Shown one piece after another: positions 41,802-50,952 of a DNA stretch of 64,000 bases; the stretch's first letter is position 1; each line of letters starts with the position of its first letter. The translations under genes and the position numbers were made by a program. The notes beneath the pieces were generated by a model that was not told the DNA's origin, ran no database searches, and worked only from the letters and a program-made list of their open reading frames with translations. Where the stretch lies: assembly GCF_017498565.1 (NCBI RefSeq), contig NZ_CP071794.1:3214001-3278000 (forward strand), read 5' to 3'. Source of the stretch: Parasphingorhabdus cellanae (lineage in GTDB: Bacteria > Pseudomonadota > Alphaproteobacteria > Sphingomonadales > Sphingomonadaceae).

Positions 41802-44000
41802 TCAAACAAAGCTGTAGGGATCTACGTCAACACCGACCCGCACTGCTCTGGGCCATTCCAGTTTTTCGAGCCATTGGTGCATGATTGCCTGCAGCTCCAC
41901 TGAACGATGTGCATGAACAAGCAAGCGATGCCGATGGCGGCCACGCAGCATGGCAAGCGGTGCAGGAGCAGGGCCATAGACCGCAAACCCGTCCAGTTTG
42001 GGCGCTGTCTGACCAATCAGGCGTGCGGTTTCAATGGCTTCTGCATTGTCCTCAGACGAAATAATAATCGCGGCTAGTCTTGAGAAAGGCGGCGCGGCAG
42101 CAGCGCGGCGGGACTCCGTTTCTGCATTATAGAACCCATCTCGATCGCCTTTAATTAATGCCTGGATCACAGGCGCGCTAGGCATGCGTGTCTGTACGTA
42201 GACATGTCCTGGCTTGTCCGCTCGACCTGCGCGGCCTGCGACTTGTGCTATTTGCTGGAAACTGCGTTCTGCGGCGCGCAGATCGCCGCCTTCCAACCCG
42301 ATATCCGCGTCGACAACACCAACCAAAGTCAGATTGGGAAAATGATAGCCCTTGGTGACAAGCTGTGTACCCACAACAATATCAATCGCACCAGCCTCCA
42401 TTTGAGCCACAAATTCACCAGCTTTGGCCGGCGACCAGATGGTGTCAGAGGTGACAATCGCCGTTCGCGCTTGCGGGAATAGCATTTGTACCTCGTCGCA
42501 AATACGTTCGACCCCCGGACCACAAGCGACCAGCGAGTCCTCGTCACCGCATTCTGGGCATTTTTCCGGTTGCGGCATGACATGGCCGCAATGGTGGCAA
42601 GCAAGGCGCTTGGTTAGCCGGTGTTCCACCATCCAAGCAGTGCAATTGGGGCAATTTATTCGATGACCACAAGTGCGGCACAAAGTCAGCGGAGCAAAGC
42701 CCCGGCGATTAAGAAAAAGCAGGGATTGCTCGCCTTTGGCTAAATTTTCTTCCAGCGCGTTAATCAGTGTCGGCGCGAGCCAGGACCCGCGTTCCGGAAT
42801 ATCTTGGGTGAGATCAAGCGCCTCTATCTCTGGCAAGGTTGCCGCGCCAAAGCGGGCGGGCAGTTCCAGCAGCTCATAATTGCCCTGTTCCACCTGATGA
42901 CGGCTTTCAATCGCGGGTGTGGCAGAGGCCAGTACGATCGGGATTTTTTCATGCAGTCCCCGCATTACTGCGACATCACGGGCATGATAGCGCACACCGT
43001 CTTCCTGTTTGAAGCTTACCTCATGGGCTTCATCCACAATGATCAGTCCTAGGTTTTTATAGGGTAGAAATAGAGCTGATCGTGCGCCCACGATTACCCT
43101 CGCGTCACCGTCCGCAAGCGCGTGCCAGTTTCTTTTACGGTCGGATTGTTTCAACCCGCTATGCCAGGCGATGGGTTCGGTTCCAAAACGCGCTTTGAAC
43201 CGGTCAAGAAATGGCTCGGTCAGAGCGATTTCAGGCAGCAGGACCAAGGTTTGCTTATCCTGACGAAGTGCCTCTGCTACCGCTTCAAAATAAACTTCTG
43301 TCTTGCCGGAACCCGTCACTCCATCCAGCAAATAAGGTTGGAAAACCGAGTCTTGTACCGCGTGAACGAGCTTTTCACTGACTTGTTTCTGATCATCGCT
43401 TAGGTCAACCTTGGCAAAATCCGGATCAGGACGAGTGATGTCCGCAAAAGGAGATGCTTGACTGCTATCCAAGGCGCCTGCTTTTTCCAATCCTCTCATG
43501 ACCGCGATGGATACATCGGCTTTAAAGGCCAATTCACTAATTGTGCCTTGCACACCGGCAAGTTTTTCCAGCGCCTGCTCCCGCTGCGGCGTCATCCGCT
43601 TCGGTATATTACCGTTCAGTCGATATTCTGTGATTGGGCGATTGTCCGCAAAAGCCGCACCGCTCGATAAAACCATACGCAGGACTGAAGCTGGAGAAGC
43701 GAAATAATAGCGTGCGACCCATTCGATCAGCTTCCGTAGTGGCGCAGATAACGGCGGAACTTCTCGCAATTCTAGCAAGGGGCGGAGCTTTTTGGCGTCG
43801 ATTTCATCTACTGGAAAACTGTCCGCGTCCCAAACTACACCGGGCATTTTTCGGGGCCCCAATGGTGCCATGACGATCGAACCGTGGAATACATCCATGT
43901 CTTCGGGCACTCGGTAATCAAGCGGGCCTAAAGCGGCATTGAGTAAAACCACTCTTACTCTGTTTCTGATCGGGGCATCGACGCGATTCATACTGGCCAT
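41802..44000 (-). CDS. priA: Primosomal protein N' (replication restart helicase PriA)
   Basis: Superfamily 2 DNA helicase that reloads the replisome at stalled forks (732 aa). N-terminal 3'-DNA-binding domain (about 10-110), Walker A DGVTGSGKTEVYF near 225, DEAH box IIVDEAHEVSF near 317, and the zinc-binding insertion with cysteines in LCRTCGHRINCPNC and CHHCGH..CPECGD. C-terminal region ends VGVDVDPYSFV. The start may be 44000 or 43991 (MNRVDAP). priA next to a tal-type gene and near atpHAGDC is a gene order seen in other alphaproteobacteria. Confidence 0.97.
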   Translation of the reverse strand: MASMNRVDAPIRNRVRVVLLNAALGPLDYRVPEDMDVFHGSIVMAPLGPRKMPGVVWDADSFPVDEIDAKKLRPLLELREVPPLSAPLRKLIEWVARYYFASPASVLRMVLSSGAAFADNRPITEYRLNGNIPKRMTPQREQALEKLAGVQGTISELAFKADVSIAVMRGLEKAGALDSSQASPFADITRPDPDFAKVDLSDDQKQVSEKLVHAVQDSVFQPYLLDGVTGSGKTEVYFEAVAEALRQDKQTLVLLPEIALTEPFLDRFKARFGTEPIAWHSGLKQSDRKRNWHALADGDARVIVGARSALFLPYKNLGLIIVDEAHEVSFKQEDGVRYHARDVAVMRGLHEKIPIVLASATPAIESRHQVEQGNYELLELPARFGAATLPEIEALDLTQDIPERGSWLAPTLINALEENLAKGEQSLLFLNRRGFAPLTLCRTCGHRINCPNCTAWMVEHRLTKRLACHHCGHVMPQPEKCPECGDEDSLVACGPGVERICDEVQMLFPQARTAIVTSDTIWSPAKAGEFVAQMEAGAIDIVVGTQLVTKGYHFPNLTLVGVVDADIGLEGGDLRAAERSFQQIAQVAGRAGRADKPGHVYVQTRMPSAPVIQALIKGDRDGFYNAETESRRAAAAPPFSRLAAIIISSEDNAEAIETARLIGQTAPKLDGFAVYGPAPAPLAMLRGRHRHRLLVHAHRSVELQAIMHQWLEKLEWPRAVRVGVDVDPYSFV

Positions 44001-44067
44001 ATAAGCATGGTTTGGTATTGCGTCACCAACTGCTATGCGTGTGCAGAGGGATTAGGGGATTACAATC

Positions 44068-44742
44068 ATGCAAAATATTGACCGCCGTAAATTTTTGGCC
44101 GCCGGTGCCGCCGCTACCATGCTCGCATTGCCGGGTTGTGCGAGCCTTCCAGCCTTTAGCCTGACCGATGCGATCAGGCGGTTGCTGACCCAGTCATCAC
44201 AAAATGCCTTTGCTGAATTGATGCAACCCAACGGATTTTTCGACAGTCAGGTTGCCCGGATATCGGTGCCAGAGCGATTGGGCGGGACGCGCGTCACGAA
44301 TATCGCGACGGCGGTGTTGCGGTCAAAGCCCATCCAGAAACGGTTGTTGAAACAGGTAAATCGTGCGGCCGAAACCGGCGCAGATTTGGCCGCACCGATT
44401 ATTGCCGAGACCATTCGCAACATGAGCATATCCGACGCTGCCGCGATTATCAAAGGCGGAGATCGCGCTGCGACGACATTGCTGCAAAACCAGATGGGGA
44501 CGTCGCTTGCCACCCGGATCTTGCCGGGAGTGAGCAAAGGTTTGAACCTGTTTGACAATGAAATCATCAATCTGGTGCTGTCCCAAGTCAGCGATATCAA
44601 CTTTGCCGATATCAGCGAAGATGTCACGGCAAAGGTTAGCGATGCCATCTATCTTGCAATTGGTGCCGAGGAAGCGAAAATCAGGGCCAATCCGCAGGCT
44701 ACTAATGATCCCGTCTTAATTGGAATATTCGGTTTGACTTAA
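44068..44742 (+). CDS. DUF4197 exported protein
   Basis: 224-residue protein with a twin-arginine-like signal (DRRKFLAAGAAATMLALPG) and a lipobox-like LPGC at about 22-25, so it may be an exported lipoprotein. The mature part (LTDAIRRLLTQSSQNAFAEL, GFFDSQVARI, then LFDNEIINLVLSQV) matches the DUF4197 family of all-helical proteins. No known activity. AGGGGAT upstream of the ATG is the ribosome site. Confidence 0.85.
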   Translation: MQNIDRRKFLAAGAAATMLALPGCASLPAFSLTDAIRRLLTQSSQNAFAELMQPNGFFDSQVARISVPERLGGTRVTNIATAVLRSKPIQKRLLKQVNRAAETGADLAAPIIAETIRNMSISDAAAIIKGGDRAATTLLQNQMGTSLATRILPGVSKGLNLFDNEIINLVLSQVSDINFADISEDVTAKVSDAIYLAIGAEEAKIRANPQATNDPVLIGIFGLT

Positions 44743-45071
44743 TTGGGATCGGTCGAGGAACCATCATTTGACTTTCCCACACGGCTGCCAATCGATATTA
44801 TCATGCTCTAATTGGTACCAGGCGGGTCGTTCGCCTAAAAGATTATGTAACTATCAGCGATAATAGTATTTTTAATCTGAATAGGTACGCGCGATTTTTA
44901 GGCGATTCTGTGTATAAGCTGTATAATCTCATGGATTTTAAGGGTTGAAAGCCCCCAAGCTATCCACAGCTTTTTGCACAGCCCGTTTTCGTGATCTGTT
45001 TCGTCTTTCGCGAAAAAAGGTTAGGCCTTGGCAAATATTCATCACCGCACCCATTTTAGGAGCATAAGCCC
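44743..45071. other. AT-rich spacer with DnaA-box-like sites
   Basis: 329 bases without a gene. An AT-rich stretch lies at about 44841-44900. Matches to the DnaA box TTWTNCACA: TTATACACA on minus (44909-44917, perfect), TTTTGCACA on plus (44972-44980, perfect), CTATCCACA on plus (44960-44968, 8 of 9) and TTTCCCACA (44773-44781, 8 of 9). The tal promoter and an AGGAG ribosome site must also be here. Whether this is an origin, a DnaA-controlled promoter or chance is open. Confidence 0.45.
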
Positions 45072-45725
45072 ATGAAATTCTTTGTTGATACCGCCGACAC
45101 CGCCGAAATTGCCGACTTGGCAGCAACGGGAATGGTAGATGGTGTGACCACCAATCCGTCGCTGATCAAGAAGTCGGGGCGTGACATTATGGAAGTCACC
45201 AAAGAGATTTGCGGACTGACTGATGGCCCGGTTTCCGCAGAAGTGGTTGCACTGGATCATGAGACCATGATGAAAGAGGCGGAAGTGCTGCGGAAAATTG
45301 CGGATAACGTCTGCATCAAAGTGCCATTGACTATTGATGGCCTAAAAACCTGTAAGGCGCTGACCAGCGAAGGCACGATGGTCAATGTCACGCTGTGCTT
45401 CTCCGCCAATCAGGCTTTGCTCGCAGCCAAGGCAGGCGCGAGCTTTATCTCGCCCTTTGTTGGCCGCCATGACGATAATGGTTTTGACGGTATGAAGCTG
45501 ATTGATGACATTCGCTTGATTTACGACAACTACGCTTTCGATACCGAGATTTTGGTCGCATCCATCCGCCACCCGATTCACGTGTTGGAGTCCGCCCGTA
45601 TCGGCGCAGATGTCGGGACAATGCCGCCGAATGTTATTCGCGGGTTGTTCAAGCACATGCTAACCGACAAGGGTATTGAAGGTTTCTTGGCTGACTGGAA
45701 AGATACTGGTCAGAATATCGGGTAA
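45072..45725 (+). CDS. fsa: Fructose-6-phosphate aldolase / short transaldolase
   Basis: Class I TIM-barrel enzyme (217 aa). Starts [20 protein letters not shown] at about 27-33; the Schiff-base lysine is in CIKVPLT (about residue 83-84); SPFVGRHDD near 133-141. The short length matches the FSA/TalC (MipB) group rather than long transaldolases. Family members act either as fructose-6-phosphate aldolase or as transaldolase; sequence inspection does not settle which. Gene symbol tal is often used for this locus. Confidence 0.92.
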   Translation: MKFFVDTADTAEIADLAATGMVDGVTTNPSLIKKSGRDIMEVTKEICGLTDGPVSAEVVALDHETMMKEAEVLRKIADNVCIKVPLTIDGLKTCKALTSEGTMVNVTLCFSANQALLAAKAGASFISPFVGRHDDNGFDGMKLIDDIRLIYDNYAFDTEILVASIRHPIHVLESARIGADVGTMPPNVIRGLFKHMLTDKGIEGFLADWKDTGQNIG

Positions 45726-45770
45726 TCGGTGAGCGCTCAGCATTAAGAGCGGAGCGCTAATGAAGCGCTA

Positions 45771-46940
45771 TCAAAAACCCTTCGGTGCGGCGTCCACGAC
45801 TGTGAAGCTGCCGCTTTTGATCTCTTGCACTTCTAACGCACGTTCAGAGACGCCGTTGCGCCGGAAACGGAAGACGCCATCCAGCCCAATAAATCCGCCT
45901 GAATCGGTCAATTGCTCAATTGGGAAGGGCGTACCGACTTCCCAATTTTGTGCAACTTTAACGGTCAGCAATACTGAATCATAACCCAGGCTGGAAAGCC
46001 GGAAAGGTGCGCGGCCATAGCGGCTGCGATATTTGCCGGCATATTGCCGATACAGTCCGTCTGATACACTAGCGAACCAGGCTCCGCGCATAGCTGGGGA
46101 ACCGGCAAGATTGCTGCTGGTGTTCCACAAGTCGGTGCCGAGTATCTTCGCGCTGCCGCTCGCATTTTTGCGAATAAAGGGCGCCGCTTTGATTGCCATG
46201 GTGCCGTTGTCGGCCAACAGAACCGCATCAAAATCGCCATTTTCAGAGAGCTTCTTGGTAGCGGCTTCGACAGATCGGGAGTCGCGGCTGAAATTCTGGA
46301 TTGAGACAACGGTTCCACCCACGTCTTTTACAGAGCGTAGCAATGCGGACGATGCCCGTTGGCCGTAAACGCCATTGGGCACTAGCGCAGCAAATCGGCT
46401 CATACCTTTGGATTTGGCATAGCTGACCACGCGATCAATGGATTGTGAAGGGATATGACCGAGCAGGAACACGTTGTTACCCGCCACGCCAGCGTCGTTA
46501 GAAAAGCTGAGAATTGGTACGCCAGCAGGACGCGCGATATTCGCAACAGCGACAACATTATCGCTAAGTAGCGGTCCGATCACCAGTTTGTTGCCATCGG
46601 CTATCGCTTTGCGCGCAGCCACCGTCGCGCCTTTTGCCGTATCATAGTTGGTCATGCGGATATTGCCCGCTTTGGTATCCAGCAGTGCCATGGTTGTTGC
46701 ATTGGCCAGCGATTGTCCAACGCCGGCATTTTTACCGGATAGCGGAACCAACAACGCAATACGGTGATGCGTCTGGTCCGTCGGCAGACCGCTGGTTACC
46801 GGTGGCGGTGTTGGCGTTGGGGTAGGCGCGCGTTCGCCGCCGCGCGGAACCATTGTTTCACAACCCGCCAGAAAAATGATGGAGGCTAGCCCGGCATATT
46901 TCAACAGGCTGCGGCGTCCGCTTTGGATAGTTGGTTCCAT
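45771..46940 (-). CDS. LpoA/LppC-like penicillin-binding protein activator lipoprotein
   Basis: Periplasmic type 1 binding-fold protein (389 aa) resembling LpoA C-terminal domain, which activates PBP1A in gammaproteobacteria. N-terminus SGRRSLLKYAGLASIIFLAGC gives a lipobox LAGC; a Pro/Thr-rich linker follows. Binding-fold segments: HRIALLVPLSGKNAGVGQSL and IGPLLSDNVVAVANIA. The start at 46940 (MEPTIQ) has an AGGACAGAG site; an ATG at 46976 is also possible but would nearly touch rsmI. Divergent from rsmI-yraN, mirroring the E. coli lpoA-rsmI-yraN neighbourhood. Confidence 0.87.
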   Translation of the reverse strand: MEPTIQSGRRSLLKYAGLASIIFLAGCETMVPRGGERAPTPTPTPPPVTSGLPTDQTHHRIALLVPLSGKNAGVGQSLANATTMALLDTKAGNIRMTNYDTAKGATVAARKAIADGNKLVIGPLLSDNVVAVANIARPAGVPILSFSNDAGVAGNNVFLLGHIPSQSIDRVVSYAKSKGMSRFAALVPNGVYGQRASSALLRSVKDVGGTVVSIQNFSRDSRSVEAATKKLSENGDFDAVLLADNGTMAIKAAPFIRKNASGSAKILGTDLWNTSSNLAGSPAMRGAWFASVSDGLYRQYAGKYRSRYGRAPFRLSSLGYDSVLLTVKVAQNWEVGTPFPIEQLTDSGGFIGLDGVFRFRRNGVSERALEVQEIKSGSFTVVDAAPKGF

Positions 46941-46986
46941 TGTTTCACTCTGTCCTATCTGCGATTTATCTGCCATGGCCTTCATT

Positions 46987-47832
46987 ATGTCTGCTCCCAT
47001 TGAACATGGCCTGTATATCGTCGCCACACCAATCGGCAACCTCGGAGATTTATCGCGCAGGGCGGAAGAAATCCTCGCTGTTGCTGATCTTATATTGGTC
47101 GAGGACTCAAGAGTTACAGGTAAACTTCTGAACTATATCGGTAAAAAGAAGAAAATGATGGTCTATAATGACCATAAGGGTGAGCAGGAGCGGCATGATA
47201 TTTTAGCGATGGTGGGATGTAAAATTGTCGCACTTGTAAGTGACGCTGGCACGCCGCTTATTTCCGACCCTGGTTACAAATTGGTTCGCGATGCGCAGGC
47301 GGCCGGCGCTTATGTGACGACGATCCCTGGGCCAAGTGCTGTCATCGCGGCGCTGACGCTTTCCGGATTGCCCAGTGACCGGTTTCTGTTTGAGGGTTTT
47401 TTGCCGAGCAAAGCAAAAGCACGCGGCGAGGTTTTGGAAGAGCTGAAGTGGGTTAAGGCGACGCTGGTTTTCTATGAAAATGGATCCCGCCTGGGTGCGA
47501 TGCTGGCTGATGCTGAGAATAATTTGGGTGATCGGGCAGCAGCCGTCATTCGGGAAATCACGAAAAAATTTGAGGAAACGGTGACGGGCAGCCTGTCCGA
47601 CCTTGCACATCGCTATGCTACTGAAAAGCCCAAGGGCGAGATTGTCGTAGTCATCGGTCCGCCGGGAGTTGCAGAACCGGCGAGCAGCGAAGATATAGAA
47701 ACCGCATTGCGTTCAGCGTTGGAACGCCTACCGGCCTCCAAGGCGGCCAGTGAAGTGGCGCGCGCATTTGATACTGATCGCAAAGAGCTTTATGATCTGA
47801 CTAACCGCTGGAAAGCGGACGCGCAAAAATGA
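46987..47832 (+). CDS. rsmI: 16S rRNA 2'-O-ribose C1402 methyltransferase RsmI
   Basis: SAM-dependent methyltransferase (281 aa) of the tetrapyrrole-methylase fold. Motifs: LYIVATPIGNLGDLSRRA at about 8-25, VEDSRVTGKLL near 39, SDAGTPLISDPGY near 82-94 and PGPSAVIAALTLSGL near 113-127. Alternative start at 46975 (MAFIMSAP). The stop overlaps the yraN start (ATGA). Together with RsmH the enzyme modifies C1402 of 16S rRNA. Confidence 0.95.
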   Translation: MSAPIEHGLYIVATPIGNLGDLSRRAEEILAVADLILVEDSRVTGKLLNYIGKKKKMMVYNDHKGEQERHDILAMVGCKIVALVSDAGTPLISDPGYKLVRDAQAAGAYVTTIPGPSAVIAALTLSGLPSDRFLFEGFLPSKAKARGEVLEELKWVKATLVFYENGSRLGAMLADAENNLGDRAAAVIREITKKFEETVTGSLSDLAHRYATEKPKGEIVVVIGPPGVAEPASSEDIETALRSALERLPASKAASEVARAFDTDRKELYDLTNRWKADAQK

Positions 47833-48182
47833 ATCGCAAACGTGCCGAACAACAGGGACGGCGCGCAGAGAGCATTGCGGCGGGTTGGCTGCGGTTGCAT
47901 GGCTGGCGGATATTGGCGCAGCGGGCACGAACGCCGCGCGGCGAAGTTGATATCATAGCCAAGCGCGCTGGACTGGTCGCCTTTGTAGAAGTAAAAGCAC
48001 GGACGAAGGCGGAAGATCTGGAAACATCCATCGACCAACGTCGCCTGCAACGCGTCGCAGCAGCGGTGGAAATTCTCTACCCGGAATATTGCAAAAATGG
48101 CGAAAATGCCCGGATCGATGTGATTTTGGTTGCGCCGCGCCGCTTGCCGACCCATTTAGCCAATGTGTGGCACGGGTTTTGA
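47829..48182 (+). CDS. yraN: UPF0102 (YraN) nuclease-fold protein
   Basis: Small protein (117 aa) with a restriction-endonuclease-like core: GWRILAQRARTPRGEVDIIA followed by AFVEVKART, giving the E..D..ExK metal site. It always follows rsmI in many proteobacteria and does so here with a 4-base overlap. Physiological role is unsettled. Confidence 0.92.
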   Translation: MNRKRAEQQGRRAESIAAGWLRLHGWRILAQRARTPRGEVDIIAKRAGLVAFVEVKARTKAEDLETSIDQRRLQRVAAAVEILYPEYCKNGENARIDVILVAPRRLPTHLANVWHGF

Positions 48183-48216
48183 TCGTGCTAACCCGATGAC
48201 CTGAGAAAGCGCCTCT

Positions 48217-49164
48217 ATGACTTTGAAAATCGCCGTGCAAATGGACCCTATGGAAAGCGTGAATATTGCCGGAGACAGCAGCTTTGCGCTGATGATCGCA
48301 GCGCAAAAGCGCGGCCATAGGCTCTATCATTATGATGTCAAAGACCTGACCTATCTCGCAGGTCGCCTGACCACGCTCGCGCATCCGGTGAAAGTGCAGC
48401 AGGTTGAGGGTGATCATTATGAATTTGGTGAACAGGTACGACTGGACCTTGGCAGCGATATCGATGTGGTGTTGATGCGGCAGGATCCGCCCTTTGACGT
48501 CGGCTATATCACCGCCACGCATTTGCTGGAGCGGATTGAGGGCGAGACGTTGGTTGTCAATAATCCGGTATCGGTCCGCAATGCGCCGGAGAAAGTCTAC
48601 GTATTGGACTATGCCCAATTTATGCCGCCGACATTGGTATCGCGGAACATCGATGAAATCCGTGCCTTTCAGAACGAGCATGGCGGCATTGTCGTCAAGC
48701 CGTTGCACGGCAATGGTGGCAAGGCGATCTTCCTGGTACCAGAAGATGGCAGCAATTTGAGCGCCTTAATTGAAGTCTTTAACCAGACATGGCCGGAACC
48801 GCATATGATCCAGCCGTTTCTCCCCGAAGTGCAGGAAGGCGACAAGCGAATCGTTTTGATCGACGGCAAAGTGGCCGGCGCGATCAACCGCAAGCCGGGC
48901 AAAGGCGAGTTCCGCTCTAATCTTGCGCAAGGCGGCTATGCCGAAGCGGCGGAGCTCACCGATCGCGAAAAAGAAATTTGCGCTGCTATGGGACCGGACC
49001 TGAAACGACTGGGGCTTATTTTCGTGGGCATTGATGTGATTGGCGGGAAGTGGCTGACCGAGATTAACGTGACGTCGCCGACGGGGATTGTGGCGATAGA
49101 TGCGTTTAATGGCACCGATACTTCTGGGATGATTTGGGATGCGATTGAGCGGCGGTTGCAGTAA
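48217..49164 (+). CDS. gshB: Glutathione synthetase
   Basis: ATP-grasp ligase (315 aa) joining gamma-glutamylcysteine and glycine. Starts MTLKIAVQMDPMESVNI; the ATP-grasp elements include GIVVKPLHGNGGKAIF, MIQPFLPEVQEGDKRIVLIDGK (split) and ITEINVTSPTGI near the C-terminus (here TEINVTSPTG). Standard length. It follows yraN by 34 bases on the same strand, a common alphaproteobacterial order. Confidence 0.97.
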   Translation: MTLKIAVQMDPMESVNIAGDSSFALMIAAQKRGHRLYHYDVKDLTYLAGRLTTLAHPVKVQQVEGDHYEFGEQVRLDLGSDIDVVLMRQDPPFDVGYITATHLLERIEGETLVVNNPVSVRNAPEKVYVLDYAQFMPPTLVSRNIDEIRAFQNEHGGIVVKPLHGNGGKAIFLVPEDGSNLSALIEVFNQTWPEPHMIQPFLPEVQEGDKRIVLIDGKVAGAINRKPGKGEFRSNLAQGGYAEAAELTDREKEICAAMGPDLKRLGLIFVGIDVIGGKWLTEINVTSPTGIVAIDAFNGTDTSGMIWDAIERRLQ

Positions 49165-49266
49165 AATCGACGAAAAGTTATTGGCGATAGAACATTTTAA
49201 ATTTTCGCCCAGTGTTGATTTACCGACCCGAGGATACGCGACGGATTATATCCCAAATTCTACTCG

Positions 49267-49917
49267 CTATAGGACAGGGTAAATTTGCGCCCGCTTACCA
49301 GACGCTAACAATACCGAACGCCCCAAACTCTCTGGGTCTTTTGAAACATATTGCACGTCTGCAAATCCATATTCTTTGAAAAGCTCCTTATACTCTTTCG
49401 GATCAAGACTGGCGTGATAGACGGTCTCGCCGCCAACTGTTCCGGTCACTTCTCCTTCGCCGGTGCCAATGGTCAGCATGATCGAGCCGCCAGATTTGGT
49501 CGACTGGCACAGAGAAGGAATAACGTCCCGCTGCTGGGCAACGGACAGATGAAAAAAGCCATCCCAGCTGTAAATACCATCAAACTGACCGTTCAACTTC
49601 AGCTTGGTGATATCCTGAACTTTCCATTGCGCTTGCGGGAAGTGCTGGCGCGCCAAATCGATCATGGTTGGGGAATAATCTACGCCGACCAGATCATATC
49701 CTTTCTCCAGAAAATAGCCCGCTACCGGAATGCCCGAACCACATCCCAAATCCAGCAGCCTGCCACTGGCCGGAAGCGCCGATGCAAAGCGGTCTAGCCA
49801 GGGCTTTTCGTGGAGTGCATTGGACCTGATTTCATCCCAGTGGCGCGCTTGGCGTTCGTAAACGTCTTTGGTTGTGCGCTTCGCTAGCTCTATCGGGTCT
49901 ATATTCTCACCCATCAT
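49267..49917 (-). CDS. Class I SAM-dependent methyltransferase
   Basis: 216-residue methyltransferase. Motif I LLDLGCGSGIPVAGYFLEKG at about 56-75, DYSPTMIDLARQHFP (motif II region) and GIYSWDGFFHLS (motif post-II/III). The start ATG at 49917 shares one base with the stop of the xerC reading frame (TGATG), so it is translated from the xerC transcript. Substrate unknown. Confidence 0.85.
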   Translation of the reverse strand: MMGENIDPIELAKRTTKDVYERQARHWDEIRSNALHEKPWLDRFASALPASGRLLDLGCGSGIPVAGYFLEKGYDLVGVDYSPTMIDLARQHFPQAQWKVQDITKLKLNGQFDGIYSWDGFFHLSVAQQRDVIPSLCQSTKSGGSIMLTIGTGEGEVTGTVGGETVYHASLDPKEYKELFKEYGFADVQYVSKDPESLGRSVLLASGKRAQIYPVL

Positions 49918-50827
49918 CACCCCGCCCGAGGATGGGCATTCTGATATACATCCAGCAAATGCGCCGCATCAACCGCCGTGTAGACCTGCGTGCTGCTTAA
50001 GCTCGCATGGCCGAGCAATTCCTGCAGGCTCCGCAAATCCGCACCGCCAGCCAATAGGTGTGTCGCAAAGCTGTGGCGCAAGGCATGAGGTGTGGTCTTG
50101 TCCGACAGGCCCAGTTTCCCTCGAGCTTGTTGGACGACCCGGCGGATAATGTTGGGCGATAGCGGTCCGCCACGCTTGCCGCGGAAAATCGCTTTTTCCG
50201 GCACCATGATGTGCGGGCACAGGTCGATATATTGGCCAACCGCTTCGCGTACCTGCGGCAGTAACGGCACAATCCGCGTCTTGCCACGTTTGCCGGTTAC
50301 ACGCAGTGTATCGGATAAGGGCAGAGAGTCACCGGTCAGGTCAAGGGCCTCGCTGATCCGGAGCCCCGATCCATAAAGCAGAAGCAGCACCGCCCAGTCG
50401 CGCGCGCCGACCCAATCGCTGCTGGCGCTTTTGGCAATATCCTCGGCCATCGCGATGATATCATCGGGGAGGCCGGACGCGGGACGCCGCGCGTCACTTT
50501 GGGCCCTTTGATTTTCGGGATTTGCGCACCAGTATCATCAGCATCGCCGCCGACAAATTTCAGAAATGAGCGAATGGCGGATAACTCCCGTGCCGCGCTA
50601 TTGTTAGTTAATCCCTCGCCGCGGCGAAAGGCGAGATAGGAGCGTATATCCGTCTGCTTGAGGGCCTTGATTTCCTTCGAACCAACGGCGCCGCCGATAT
50701 GCTCCATCAGAAAAGCACAGAACCGTTCGGCTGTGGTCACATAGGCGCGCACTGTGTGCTGCGAACGACGCCGTCCTTCGCGTAAATGGCGGGAAAAGTC
50801 CTTCACAAGGGTGTTGGCGCTATCCAT
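49917..50827 (-). pseudogene. xerC: Tyrosine recombinase XerC, disrupted by a one-base frameshift
   Basis: Site-specific recombinase for chromosome-dimer resolution at dif, about 300 aa if joined. The N-terminal core-binding domain reads from 50827 (MDSANTLVKDF) to TRGVPRPASP; the catalytic domain continues in another frame as DDIIAMAEDIAKSAS down to the stop at 49917. The switch is at a run of four G (50466-50469); one extra base there would restore one frame. All catalytic residues are intact: Arg in GSGLRISEAL, HALRHSF, LGHASLSSTQ and the Tyr in QVYTAVD. The C-terminal part also has its own ATG at 50450. Real mutation or sequencing error cannot be separated here. Confidence 0.88.
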
Positions 50828-50875
50828 GGGCAGAATCTAGCAGCGCTGGCGGATAAAGTCCAAATATCCGATGCT

Positions 50876-50952
50876 GTGCTCCGCACTTGATGCGGAGCCT
50901 AGGGTTTGAGAGCGTGACAGCCATCCTAGGCTCCGCATCAAGTGCGGAGCAC
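50876..50952. repeat. Paired-hairpin repeat (family C), copy 2, overlapping hemW end
   Basis: Hairpins GCTCCGCA-CTTGA-TGCGGAGC (50878-50898) and GCTCCGCA-TCAAG-TGCGGAGC (50930-50950), both perfect, with CCTAGG-type inner flanks. The TCAAG loop contains the hemW stop codon. The same family is at 41703-41776. Confidence 0.9.

Noticed and set aside
49917..50827. Tyrosine recombinase as sign of an integrated element
   Set aside because: Sequence and neighbours are those of housekeeping XerC; no attachment-site duplication, phage genes or tRNA nearby.
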